64,000 bases of DNA from an uncultured Clostridia bacterium (GCA_946187325.1 CAMHQC010000005.1:1-64000); one strand, 5' to 3'; counted from the first letter of the stretch, positions 1 through 9,919 are shown. Numbers and translations are program-made. Notes: generated by a model from the sequence alone, not told the origin.

Positions 1-45
1 GCAATTATATACAGGCATTAGAGTAGAAATAATAGGCGGTCTCAT
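1..45 (-). CDS. Glycosyltransferase family 2, N-terminal start only (runs off window)
   Basis: Reverse strand reads AAAGAGGTG RBS then MRPPIISTLMPVYNC; 'P.IS..MPVYN' is the typical GT-A/GT2 start. Confidence 0.6.
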   Translation of the reverse strand, partial: MRPPIISTLMPVYNC

Positions 46-214
46 TAAATACACCTCTTTGAATGATATTAATCATTGCACAATAACTTGGATGTAATTA
101 ATTATCTTCTGTACAACAAGTTATTATATAAAACTTAAACAATATCACTTATTCTTGTACTTCAAACACTTTATTAAACGTTATTGTTTATAAGCATATC
201 CTATCGGACTATAT

Positions 215-1318
215 CTAATTAATTCCTAACGGCACACTATTATAATCAAAATTCATATAAAAAATATAGTATATAAAGTATGCTAAATAACCTAAAATGC
301 ACAATAGTCTAAGTGTACGCTCATTTTTCTCATCAAAAACTTGTACAAACAGCCTTGGTAACAACGCATAATTAAAAATAGTAAAATCCGTGGTCAATCT
401 TCCTATTAATATACCGCTTGTAAAATTTGATAGTAAACTGGTCATAGCGCCCAAAATAGCAATATTGATTAATACATATGTTACTCTATCGTCATTTTCT
501 TTTATTCTATTTCTTCCAATAAAAGCTATTACAAGCGGAACTACCGCGATTAAAGTATGTGCAATATTTGCTCCATCATCTTCGTTGAATTGATTTGTGT
601 ATCCTACATAAGTTGTTTCAGAAATAGAATCTGATAGTACATTAGTAAACTGGTCTACAAAAGCAACTGAAAGCAATACTAAAAATGAAGCAATAATCAT
701 CCTGATGTTTGCAGGCTTACCTTGTATTAAAAATATAGCCGCAAACCACAGAATCGCTGCGATATGTATAGTTAGTGCAAAAAAAACTACAATTAGAAAA
801 CCAATGTACTTTTTTTTGAAAATCCAATCAGCAAAAAATAATATCAAACAGATAGCAAGAAACTGACGCATTCCATTCATCATATTAGTAAACGAAGCTG
901 ACAAAAAGAACAATAAGATACTAAATGGATAATCAGTTGAGTATTTGTAATAAAACTTAGCTAGAGCACCTGCTTGAAAAATCGCAACCGCCATTAAAAA
1001 AATATATACATCTGTACTTATGAACTTTTTAAAGAATATTTCCAAAAATACCCATCCGTATCCTCTAGAGTCAAACACGCCCCCGGTCAATGCACTAAAA
1101 TCTGCATTTAATCTATTAAAGCTGTCTATGTAGGCCGATGTATCAGCAACATAAGTCCTTAGTCCAATATAAAAAACTGGCAACGCAAAAATTAGAAGCG
1201 CGTAGAGCAAACTTGTGTTATTATTATGTTTTGAAACAACTGAGCCACTTGTAACTCGGTATTTTCCAAAAACACCGATTATAAATACATACGCAACCAT
1301 CAAAAAATAAATAAACAT
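215..1318 (-). CDS. EpsG/Wzy-like polysaccharide polymerase (multi-TM)
   Basis: Polytopic membrane protein with 'GLRTYVADTSAYIDSF' and 'NGMRQFLAICLILFF', typical of the EpsG family; in an EPS operon. Confidence 0.8.
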   Translation of the reverse strand: MFIYFLMVAYVFIIGVFGKYRVTSGSVVSKHNNNTSLLYALLIFALPVFYIGLRTYVADTSAYIDSFNRLNADFSALTGGVFDSRGYGWVFLEIFFKKFISTDVYIFLMAVAIFQAGALAKFYYKYSTDYPFSILLFFLSASFTNMMNGMRQFLAICLILFFADWIFKKKYIGFLIVVFFALTIHIAAILWFAAIFLIQGKPANIRMIIASFLVLLSVAFVDQFTNVLSDSISETTYVGYTNQFNEDDGANIAHTLIAVVPLVIAFIGRNRIKENDDRVTYVLINIAILGAMTSLLSNFTSGILIGRLTTDFTIFNYALLPRLFVQVFDEKNERTLRLLCILGYLAYFIYYIFYMNFDYNSVPLGIN

Positions 1319-1334
1319 TAATTATTTTCCTCAA

Positions 1335-2456
1335 CTATCGTTCAAAATATATATCTTCCAATTCATTTTTCACTGAGCTGAAACTATAGTCGAGCGCGTA
1401 TTCTCTTGCTTTTGTCTGCACTTCTTCGTATTTATCGGCATCACTCAATAACTCAGTAATTCTTGTATACATCAATCCAAAGTCATTTACAGGTACAAGG
1501 TAACCTGTAACACCATCTTCTATTAATTCCTTATGACCTCGGTTAATAGTTGCAACTACTGGTGTTTCAGACAACATTGCCTCGATTACATTAAGGCCAA
1601 GACCTTCTCTTTTACTGCACGAAACCGAAACATCAACTATATGCTGATAATCCTGAAGATTTGTGCAATACCCAAGTAACTTTACATTGTTCTCTAAAGC
1701 ACATTCTCTAATCTCATGTTCGATATTCCCTTTTTCAGGGCCATTCCCAGCAATCAACAATACAGCATCAGGATAGTATCTTACTATATCTTTCATAGCA
1801 AGTATCGCCATTTTTTGGTTTTTATTCGGAAGCAACTCACCCACGCAGAGAATTAGCCTTTGATTTTCTTTAAAATTCATTTCTCTTCTTAATCTTGTCT
1901 TTTCAGTATAATCAACAGGACAATAGCGTTTTTCATCGACTCCGACACCGTGAATACGATGTACTTCACCACGCATTTTTTTTGTTGCTAACTGATAATC
2001 TTCATCTACTATTGTGATCAACTTATCAGTATATCTTGAAAAAAACTTTTCAATTGGATAATAAACTAACCAATTCTTTTTTGGCGCTCCGCTGTAAAAA
2101 TGAAAGCCGTGCGCAGTATAGAAAACCTTAGTGCCTTTCTTCCTGGCTTTTTTAGCGGCTAGTCGAGTCACAATGCCGCCCATAGGAGTGTTGCAGTGGA
2201 CGACGTCATAATTGCCTTCATCTATAATCTTCTTAAGCATCTTCTTTGCTTTCAGATTATCAAGACTTTTCGGAGATCTGGAAAAAGGAATATCAAAAAC
2301 TTTTTCTACAAAATCAAGCTTTAACCCATTTTTCTCGGCAAGATTATTGCGTGACGCAACATGCACCTCGCACCCGTGAGCGTGAAGCACTTCTACCAAA
2401 GGTTTATGAAATTGGCATATGTGACTTTGTACAGTCGCAGTAAGCAATACTTTCAT
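1335..2456 (-). CDS. Glycosyltransferase family 4/1 (GT-B)
   Basis: 'TAHGFHFYSGAPKKNWLVYYPIEKFFSRYTDKLITI', 'SCSKREGLGLNVIEAM' donor-site E-x7-E motif. Confidence 0.9.
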   Translation of the reverse strand: MKVLLTATVQSHICQFHKPLVEVLHAHGCEVHVASRNNLAEKNGLKLDFVEKVFDIPFSRSPKSLDNLKAKKMLKKIIDEGNYDVVHCNTPMGGIVTRLAAKKARKKGTKVFYTAHGFHFYSGAPKKNWLVYYPIEKFFSRYTDKLITIVDEDYQLATKKMRGEVHRIHGVGVDEKRYCPVDYTEKTRLRREMNFKENQRLILCVGELLPNKNQKMAILAMKDIVRYYPDAVLLIAGNGPEKGNIEHEIRECALENNVKLLGYCTNLQDYQHIVDVSVSCSKREGLGLNVIEAMLSETPVVATINRGHKELIEDGVTGYLVPVNDFGLMYTRITELLSDADKYEEVQTKAREYALDYSFSSVKNELEDIYFER

Positions 2457-2468
2457 ACAATCTCTCTT

Positions 2469-3668
2469 TTATAAATATTGTTGTTTTCCTTGGGATAAAT
2501 TAATAACACCTGTCATATTGTCTTTCTTTTTACCTTGGCAAATATCACAGTGACAGTCTGGTTTATAATTTTCTGGTTCAACATATGTTGTAATTCTACC
2601 TTCAAAATTTCTGAGCACATAACGGTTATGACCTTGTGAAATTATCCTATTAGGCATAATCGGAATTTTACCGCCCCCACCAGGAGCATCAATAACAAAA
2701 GTCGGTACAGCAAATCCAGTTGTATGTCCCTGCAAACCTTCAATAATTTCAATTCCTTTTGCAACTGACGTTCTCAAATGTGCGAGTCCTAAAGATAGAT
2801 CACATTGATAAATATAATATGGTCTTACTCGTATTTTAACTAGTTTCCTTACAAGTTCTCTCATTACATGTACACAATCATTAACGCCAGCCAATAATAC
2901 ACTTTGGTTTCCAAGAGGTATTCCTGCTTCTAAAAGCATAGCACACGCTTTTTCGGATTCAGGTGTGATCTCATTTGGATGATTAAAGTGCACGTTTATC
3001 CAAAGCGGATGATATTTTTTTAGCATTTTACATAAATTCTCAGTAATTCTCTGTGGCATAACTACAGGAACGCGAGTACCGATTCTTATGATTTCGACAT
3101 GGTCTATTTCCCTAAGCTCACTTAAAATGTACTCAAGTTTTTCATCTGACAAAGTAAGCGGATCTCCGCCTGAAATCAAAACATCTCTTACTTCTGGATG
3201 TTCCTTTATGTACGCAATACTATCATCTATTTGATGTTTTTTTAATGCTTTATCAACTTGCCCAGAAAACCTTCTTCTCGTACAATGTCTGCAATACATT
3301 GAACATTGATTAGTTACTAAAAACAATACCCTATCAGGATATCGGTGAGTTAATCCGGCGCAAGGCGAATCGCTCTCCTCGTGTAACGGATCCCTCTGAT
3401 CTTCTGGTGCAAAATACAATTCTCGACTATCAGGTATAGCCTGAATGCGAATCGGATCGTATTCATCAGAAGGATTAATCAATGAAAGATAATAAGGGGT
3501 AATTGCCATTCTATACTTTTGTAAGCAATTATTTATATTTTCTTTCTCACTCTCACTCAACACAATATATTTTTCCAATTGTTCTGAATTCACAATACGA
3601 TTTTCAAACTGCCAACGCCAGTTGTTCCAGTCATTATCAGGGATATCAGCAAAAAATCTTCTTTCCAA
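2469..3668 (-). CDS. kamA: Lysine 2,3-aminomutase family radical SAM/PLP enzyme
   Basis: CSMYCRHC (CxxxCxxC), PLP-site PGGGGK, 'YYIYQCDLSLGLAHLRT' and 'FVIDAPGGGGK' retaining both Asp positions expected for lysine specificity; C-terminal Cys cluster DCHCDIC. Confidence 0.9.
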   Translation of the reverse strand: MERRFFADIPDNDWNNWRWQFENRIVNSEQLEKYIVLSESEKENINNCLQKYRMAITPYYLSLINPSDEYDPIRIQAIPDSRELYFAPEDQRDPLHEESDSPCAGLTHRYPDRVLFLVTNQCSMYCRHCTRRRFSGQVDKALKKHQIDDSIAYIKEHPEVRDVLISGGDPLTLSDEKLEYILSELREIDHVEIIRIGTRVPVVMPQRITENLCKMLKKYHPLWINVHFNHPNEITPESEKACAMLLEAGIPLGNQSVLLAGVNDCVHVMRELVRKLVKIRVRPYYIYQCDLSLGLAHLRTSVAKGIEIIEGLQGHTTGFAVPTFVIDAPGGGGKIPIMPNRIISQGHNRYVLRNFEGRITTYVEPENYKPDCHCDICQGKKKDNMTGVINLSQGKQQYL

Positions 3669-3679
3669 ATCTTATCCTC

Positions 3680-5230
3680 CTACCACGGAAATCTTGAATG
3701 ACACTCAAAGTATAGTTTTTCTGCTATTTCTCTTTTTGGGGTCTCGTTTCCATTTATTACATGAACATTTAGTTTAGCTAAATCATTATCCATCGTACTA
3801 ATAATATCTTTATTTACTTGATCAGTTATTCTCTTCTCTAAAGGAGTTTTAAGCATTAAGTCCAATAGCGCTCTGTTATTATATGGCACTGTAATATCGT
3901 TTGTGAGCTTATGCTCGCCCGTGAGGGTCAAACCTCCCCAACAACCAAATACGATTTCCCAAACAAAAAACTCACTCCAAGGATAACCGAATTTATTAAT
4001 CGCTTGTTCCAATTCTGTTTTCACTAAATACTCTTCGAACTTCTTATCTGTTTGAACCGCGCCTATTCTATTCAACGCAAAAACTTTGTACATTGTAGTA
4101 AGTCTTCTAGCATTTAGTTTCGGCATTTTCTTTTTACCGTACATTTTATATCGACTTGCTCTTGCCACCTCAGAAACCCACGATTTAACTTCTATATCAC
4201 ATGTTAACTGCTTATTCAGCGATATACGTTTACAAATATCGTTTTCATTTCCTTTCCCTAAATAAGAGTAATGCCGTTCTACAAGTTTATCAACTTCATC
4301 AAAATCTCTTAATTTGGTTTTATCAGTTTCAACTTTATATATGGAATGGTTCAAACCCTTTGATTCACAAATATAGTGTGCAGCACTTGCATCGGTAGCT
4401 TCACGCGGTAAAGAAATATAGCTATAATACTTAAATTGGTTTTGTTCAGGACCGGCACATGCAAGTGTAGTTTGACTATCCATGCCCCCTGTAAGTGAAA
4501 TCTGAGGATGTGACCATTTTTTTAAAATCAAAAGCATATTGTTATGCATGATTTCTCCAATTTGTTTTATAGTTGCCTCATACTCTGATTCGTCAATCAT
4601 CTTATAGCTTTTCCTTGGGTAAAAGCGTTTACAAAGAAAATCACCATTGTAGTGTATTTCTGTGTTAGCAATTACTCTTTTAACTTCTTTATAAGGCGAT
4701 AAATCCCCTGGAAGATACCAACCATATAAATGGAATAGTCTAGATTTTTTTAATCTTGCAACATATTTATCTTCTGTTAATTTACAAATATCTGCAATTA
4801 ACTGAGAATATGCCGAACAATACACTTGATTATCTATTTCGGCATAGTACGATGGTAATAATCCAGTACAATCCGTATTTATTGTCAACTCCTTGCCGTT
4901 AATAACAACAAAACAAAATAGCCCTGTAAGTTGGTCAAAATAATCTTGATACGATGTAGTATCAAATACTTCTGCCAAATGGTTTAGAATTTCATTCTCA
5001 TTCCACTCCATTGTGAACGGATTATATGTATGACCTATTAATACAAAAGACTTATTGTCAGATTCTATGGAAAAAACAGTCTGATTCGGATGAGTATAGA
5101 GATGGTAACATCCATATTTATTACATTGCCACTTATCCCATTCAATTCCAATTTCGGTATTAACAGCATCTTGATTTGTTGTTAATAAATATCCTGAAAC
5201 ATATAACTTGTCTTTCCAATTTAATTGCAT
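3680..5230 (-). CDS. Asparagine synthase-like amide ligase with degenerate glutaminase domain
   Basis: PP-loop 'SLTGGMDSQTTLA'; N-terminus MQLNWKD lacks the catalytic Cys2 of class II amidotransferases. Confidence 0.8.
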   Translation of the reverse strand: MQLNWKDKLYVSGYLLTTNQDAVNTEIGIEWDKWQCNKYGCYHLYTHPNQTVFSIESDNKSFVLIGHTYNPFTMEWNENEILNHLAEVFDTTSYQDYFDQLTGLFCFVVINGKELTINTDCTGLLPSYYAEIDNQVYCSAYSQLIADICKLTEDKYVARLKKSRLFHLYGWYLPGDLSPYKEVKRVIANTEIHYNGDFLCKRFYPRKSYKMIDESEYEATIKQIGEIMHNNMLLILKKWSHPQISLTGGMDSQTTLACAGPEQNQFKYYSYISLPREATDASAAHYICESKGLNHSIYKVETDKTKLRDFDEVDKLVERHYSYLGKGNENDICKRISLNKQLTCDIEVKSWVSEVARASRYKMYGKKKMPKLNARRLTTMYKVFALNRIGAVQTDKKFEEYLVKTELEQAINKFGYPWSEFFVWEIVFGCWGGLTLTGEHKLTNDITVPYNNRALLDLMLKTPLEKRITDQVNKDIISTMDNDLAKLNVHVINGNETPKREIAEKLYFECHSRFPW

Positions 5231-5232
5231 GA

Positions 5233-6198
5233 TTATTGCTCCAATTTTTCTATAAATTTCTTACGATTACCGCAATTATATATCATTTGTTCAGCATAAA
5301 ACTCGGCATCCCAATTACCTTCAAGCAAAATCAGCCCATTATCGGTCACAGCTATATCCCAAGAAGTATATCTTAACTGTGGCGTAACCCTGGCTGCATC
5401 TAGAGCGAATTGTTTGACTGCTTCCCACTGTGGAATTCTAAAGCCTATAATCCTTTTGTGTGTGATGGGGTGGTCTGTATATGGATAAAAGTGCTTATCA
5501 TAAGCCGCTGTTTCAACTTCCCCTGTTTCAATATTGACCCCGCAACCCATACCTCCAAGATGAACATTGTCAACCGGAGTCCCGTTGCCAATTCTAAATA
5601 GTGCATACTCAATCTCTGGTTTGTTTTTAACCATTAATACTGTAACCTTGATTGTATTTAGTGAACCAGGATATAGTTGTTTAATTTCATCACAATTTTC
5701 TATCAGGGGTTCAGCAACAAAATCGTCTGTCAGGTTCTCCCATGCTATTTTTATCGCCTCGGGATTATCTATAAAGTAAATTGATGCTTCTTCTCCTCCC
5801 CAACCAATTTTTTTCTTAATAAATATCTTTTTATACTTTTCACAAAACTCTTTGAATTTTTCAAACCCATCTATTCTCTCAATCTGTTCTCTTTGCAAAA
5901 ACTCTCCGTAATATGCCGGAGCAACGCTTTTATCACCAATACGTTCTCTGTATTCATACGGATTATATCTATCAAAAAACTTAAACATATGCCTTCGCGT
6001 CATATATGTCTTTTTCTCTTTAATGTTACGTTCCCAAAAACGATAGCCAAAGTACTCAGAGAAACTAGTACCCCATACAACAAATGACAAAACCGCTTTT
6101 ATCTTTATTGAAAATCTTGAGTAAGGAATTACCCCCCCAGATTTTTCTATATCAGAATAATAATCATCTATCTTTTTCAGAAGTTCTATATCAAGCAT
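5233..6198 (-). CDS. Sugar-transfer-associated ATP-grasp family ligase
   Basis: 'HLGGMGCGVNIETGEVETAAYDKHF...GFRIPQWEAV...YTSWDIAVTDNGLILLEGNWDAEF' matches the ATP-grasp (ST-type) core. Confidence 0.8.
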   Translation of the reverse strand: MLDIELLKKIDDYYSDIEKSGGVIPYSRFSIKIKAVLSFVVWGTSFSEYFGYRFWERNIKEKKTYMTRRHMFKFFDRYNPYEYRERIGDKSVAPAYYGEFLQREQIERIDGFEKFKEFCEKYKKIFIKKKIGWGGEEASIYFIDNPEAIKIAWENLTDDFVAEPLIENCDEIKQLYPGSLNTIKVTVLMVKNKPEIEYALFRIGNGTPVDNVHLGGMGCGVNIETGEVETAAYDKHFYPYTDHPITHKRIIGFRIPQWEAVKQFALDAARVTPQLRYTSWDIAVTDNGLILLEGNWDAEFYAEQMIYNCGNRKKFIEKLEQ

Positions 6199-7093
6199 TA
6201 CTTGCTCTCCCTAATTCATTAAGTATATTTGTGTTCAACCTCTCCCCATTTCCCTCTCCGACAAAGCTGTTATGAGGGGTGAGGATGATGTTTTGTTTAT
6301 CCCACAAGGGACTGGTTTCGCTTAGCGGTTCTTCCTCAAACACATCGAGAACTGCTCCGCCGAGCTTATCTATATTTTCAAGCAACGAGTCGGTATCGAC
6401 TACCGCACCTCTTGCTATATTAACAAGCACCGCGCCTTGCTTCATTAAGCTAAATTTTTCTTCGTTTATTAAGTATTTCGTCTGCTCGTTTAACGGCAGA
6501 GTAAGCACTATAATATCTGCAAGTTGAATCGCATTATTTAACTCATCAAGAGGATATATCGCTTTGTAAGACTCATCCTCTCGAGGATACAAATCGACGC
6601 CGTAAACATTGCAGTCAAAAGCCCTAAAGCGCTTTGCGCACTCGTTGCCCACGCTTCCGCAACCGACAACCAAGACATTTTTATCGGTCAACTCAAGAAG
6701 TCCTCTGTGCTTTTCCCAGACATGATTCCTCTGATTTTCTCTGAAAAACTCTACCTGTTTATAAAGCTGAAGCACTCCCGAAATTGCAAACTCAGCCATA
6801 GGAGCACTGTATACTCCGCGGGCGTTGTGGATTTCTATGTTGTTGGCTTTAACATAATCCATCGGAACTCTGTCAAAACCTGCTGATGTAAGCTGTATAT
6901 ATCTTAGATTAGTAAATTTCTCTATTTGGTGGTGAAGAAAGAGTCCGTTACAGACAACACCTTCAACCCAATCATACTCACACGGAAGCTCGTCCTTTTC
7001 ATATTGCATAAAAACAACGCTGTGGCCGAGGTCTTCGAGCTCTTTGATATTCTCTTTTGCCTGAGCCCAAGCTCCCGTTAAAAGTAAATTCAT
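6191..7093 (-). CDS. D-isomer-specific 2-hydroxyacid dehydrogenase
   Basis: NAD-binding VVGCGSVG; 'NIARGAVVDTDSL', 'VFEEEPL...LTPHNS'; overlaps next gene by 8 nt. Confidence 0.9.
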   Translation of the reverse strand: MNLLLTGAWAQAKENIKELEDLGHSVVFMQYEKDELPCEYDWVEGVVCNGLFLHHQIEKFTNLRYIQLTSAGFDRVPMDYVKANNIEIHNARGVYSAPMAEFAISGVLQLYKQVEFFRENQRNHVWEKHRGLLELTDKNVLVVGCGSVGNECAKRFRAFDCNVYGVDLYPREDESYKAIYPLDELNNAIQLADIIVLTLPLNEQTKYLINEEKFSLMKQGAVLVNIARGAVVDTDSLLENIDKLGGAVLDVFEEEPLSETSPLWDKQNIILTPHNSFVGEGNGERLNTNILNELGRASNA

Positions 7094-8070
7094 TCGTCTA
7101 TCATCCTAAGTCGTTTGTATAATCCCATTAAACTGTCACACGCTCTATAGAACAACTTACATACCATATGTACAAGCCAAGCGCTCAAAATAATTGCAAC
7201 AGTAAGAGCAAACCAGTTCAAAGGAAACGGTCTGATATCTTTTAATAATCCAATCAATGGAAATTGTACAATATAAATTTCCAAAGTTAAATCAGAGATA
7301 AAAGTGATAGCCTTTTTAATCGGAATAGGCAATTTTTCAAGCTTTGCATCCACAGCTGCGAAAAACGCAAACACAAAAAACAGCGCAATCATAATCGCTA
7401 TTTGATTAAGGAACTGCCAGAAAGCTATACTTTCGTATTTTACAAACATCGTTTTACTTATAAAATACACCACAAAACTAACGACAATACCAACAAAATA
7501 AAGCATCTTATAATTTGAATTTCTGAATCTTACGTCCTCTTGTCTAAACCATGCGCCGAGTAACATACTCTCAAAAAAGAGAAATCTGACCATAAACTCA
7601 TTTACAACATCGATATGATAGAAAGTTTTATCGTAAAAGACAAAATATATAAACAAATATATTATAAATACTCCCAACATCACAAACGGAATATGGTTAC
7701 GAAGCAGCGGAATTTTCATCACTATGTAATACAAAATGTACAGTACAATAATTGATGCTATGAAATGATACTCGGTAGGATACACAAACCATTCCAAAAA
7801 CGAGTATTTATTTATATCATATAATCCTAAAACCAAGTAAACAGTAGTAATAACGATAACAGGCGGATATATACGGTAAATCCTCTTTCCATACCAACTG
7901 GGAAAACTGCCTTTAACACTGAAAAGGCAAAAACCTGAAACTGCAAAAAAGATTACATCGCCAAGAAGTCCTCCGTTAGCGATTACCTCAAGAGGATATA
8001 CTCCGTTATAATGTGAATTTGTAATTACCATAGCCGCCAAGGCTCTTAGACATGTAATAAAAAAAACCAT
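7090..8070 (-). CDS. Acyltransferase 3 family membrane protein (OafA-like)
   Basis: Polytopic protein with 'LRALAAMVITNSHYNGVYP' and 'FFAVSGFCLF...W..KRIYRIYPP'. Confidence 0.8.
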   Translation of the reverse strand: MVFFITCLRALAAMVITNSHYNGVYPLEVIANGGLLGDVIFFAVSGFCLFSVKGSFPSWYGKRIYRIYPPVIVITTVYLVLGLYDINKYSFLEWFVYPTEYHFIASIIVLYILYYIVMKIPLLRNHIPFVMLGVFIIYLFIYFVFYDKTFYHIDVVNEFMVRFLFFESMLLGAWFRQEDVRFRNSNYKMLYFVGIVVSFVVYFISKTMFVKYESIAFWQFLNQIAIMIALFFVFAFFAAVDAKLEKLPIPIKKAITFISDLTLEIYIVQFPLIGLLKDIRPFPLNWFALTVAIILSAWLVHMVCKLFYRACDSLMGLYKRLRMIDE

Positions 8071-8072
8071 AA

Positions 8073-8906
8073 TTACATACTTTCTACAATAGTCTTTATC
8101 TTTTCCGAAATTACTTTTTCATTATCGCGGAAATAAGCGATACGCTCTTCGCATTCCTGCTCAAAATAGCGAATACCTTTCATTCCGCTTTCGAATATAT
8201 TTCTAATCGCCTCAAGGTCGGTAAAGTGATTGGCATTACAAAAGCTGCGGCTTAAAATAGCACAGGTACTGCCGAGACGGTAGTGTTCACGGATTATGTA
8301 CTCGGAGGGCAACATTCCTTTACCGAGTGCCGCAATTCCGCCAAATCCGAACGGAATACCTTTCATTCTATATTTTAGGCACAACTTTTCAACAGTTCCG
8401 TCAGAAAGCAGTTCAAACATAAACTTCTTACCCATATCGAGCGACAAATCGTTAAGCCCTATAAAAACCTCGTCAATACCGTCAACGTCAAGAATATCAT
8501 CAATGAGTTCTACACTTTTTTTCGACTCAACGAGCGGCAATGTTCTTACCCTGCCATCTACCAGTCTGATAAACTCCTCAACCTCTTTTGCGGTTGTGAA
8601 GTAAGGCAGCATAATGACATCCGCTCCTGCTTCTATAACAGCGTCGATTTCTTCTTTACTGCCTATAACGCCTTTATGAGCATGATGAATAGGATTGATA
8701 CGTACAAGCAGTTCGGAAGTAGTCAATGCGGATTTTATATTTTTAACGTCCTCGATAGTGTGGTGGCTCTGTACGGTATCCATACCGCCCTGACGTTCAT
8801 CCTTGCCGATATACTCCATATCAACAAAGATACGGTCAACACCGGATTCTTCGGCAATTTTCGCAACATCGGGATTATTTGTAATATACATTAAGTTTAA
8901 AGCCAT
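8073..8906 (-). CDS. HpcH/HpaI aldolase/citrate lyase family protein
   Basis: 'VDRIFVDMEY', 'LPLVESKKS', 'VFIGLNDLSLDMG', 'GFGGIAALG'; metal-ligand E and D present. Confidence 0.85.
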   Translation of the reverse strand: MALNLMYITNNPDVAKIAEESGVDRIFVDMEYIGKDERQGGMDTVQSHHTIEDVKNIKSALTTSELLVRINPIHHAHKGVIGSKEEIDAVIEAGADVIMLPYFTTAKEVEEFIRLVDGRVRTLPLVESKKSVELIDDILDVDGIDEVFIGLNDLSLDMGKKFMFELLSDGTVEKLCLKYRMKGIPFGFGGIAALGKGMLPSEYIIREHYRLGSTCAILSRSFCNANHFTDLEAIRNIFESGMKGIRYFEQECEERIAYFRDNEKVISEKIKTIVESM

Positions 8907-9526
8907 TATTCGTTATCTCCAGATACTACTGTTTCACCTAAGTTTTCGTTGTCGGCATTTCTAAACACTTTAAATATTGTTAAGAAAAAGATTTTTAAAT
9001 CAAGCCAAAATGTACAGTGTTCAGCATACCACACGTTAAGCTCAATTCTATGATTCCACTCAACAGTACGCCTGCCGTTTACCTGCGCCCAGCCTGTAAT
9101 TCCGGGACGCATTTTGAACATTTTTCTCTGTTCTTCGGTGTATTCCTCCCACGGCCAAGGATGATATGTAAGCGGACTTCTAAATCCAATCAATGCCATA
9201 TCGCCTTTGATAATATTAAAAAACTGCGGAAGCTCATCAAGACTGGTTTTTCTTAAAAACATACCTACCTTTGTGATTCGGTTGTCTTTTTCATCCGAAT
9301 AAACACCCGTGCCTGTATGTTCAGAGTTCATCTTCATTGAACGGAATTTATACATTTTGTAGACCTTTCCGTTCTTCCCGAGACGATCCTGTTTAAACAA
9401 AACCGTACCGCGAGGATCTTCAATTTTAACAGCAATCGCAATTATGAGATACAGCCAACTGAACAGTATGACTACTAAAAGCGACATTATAAAGTCAAGC
9501 ACTCGCTTGATGTATTTTGCGTACAT
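8906..9526 (-). CDS. Undecaprenyl-phosphate sugar phosphotransferase (initiating phosphoglycosyltransferase)
   Basis: 'KRVLDFIMSLL', 'GTVLFKQDRLGKNGKVYKMYKFRSM', 'KTSLDELPQFFNIIKGDMALIGFRSPLTYHP', 'RPGITGWAQVNGR'. Confidence 0.95.
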   Translation of the reverse strand: MYAKYIKRVLDFIMSLLVVILFSWLYLIIAIAVKIEDPRGTVLFKQDRLGKNGKVYKMYKFRSMKMNSEHTGTGVYSDEKDNRITKVGMFLRKTSLDELPQFFNIIKGDMALIGFRSPLTYHPWPWEEYTEEQRKMFKMRPGITGWAQVNGRRTVEWNHRIELNVWYAEHCTFWLDLKIFFLTIFKVFRNADNENLGETVVSGDNE

Positions 9527-9586
9527 CTAATCCCTCTAAATTTGCCAAAACATACTTTGACACTATTATACATTATAACTTTATTT

Positions 9587-9615
9587 ATTGTACTACATTT
9601 CGACTGTAATGTCAA
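9587..9615 (-). promoter_or_regulatory. Predicted sigma-A promoter of the EPS operon
   Basis: Reverse strand TTGACA-N17-TACAAT upstream of the phosphoglycosyltransferase gene. Confidence 0.6.
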
Positions 9616-9919
9616 TTTATTTTGCGTATTATCACAAAAGGTAAAAAGCGGGGGTTTTGGAATAATTGCGAAAAAATAAGTGACAGTTTTTGGGTTTTAG
9701 GCTCAATAAATTGTACACAAGTTACAACATTATAGTTTTTATCGGGTTTAAGCGTATCATAAAGGGATTCATATAAAAAAACACATTCAAAATAAATTTA
9801 ATCTTTAAAATATAAAACAAATCACAAACAAAATCTTCCATATTTTAAATTGTATTTTCAGCCTATGTCTGCGTACAATAATTAGGCAAGAAATTAACAA
9901 TTAAGGGAGATTTAGATAT

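Noticed and set aside
2469-3668. EpmB (EF-P lysine aminomutase)
   Set aside because: No epmA/efp neighbours, and the C-terminal region with Cys cluster resembles full clostridial KamA.
3680-5230. Lasso-peptide cyclase (Asn-synthase homologue)
   Set aside because: No lasso precursor, RRE or transglutaminase-like leader peptidase nearby; polysaccharide context fits better.
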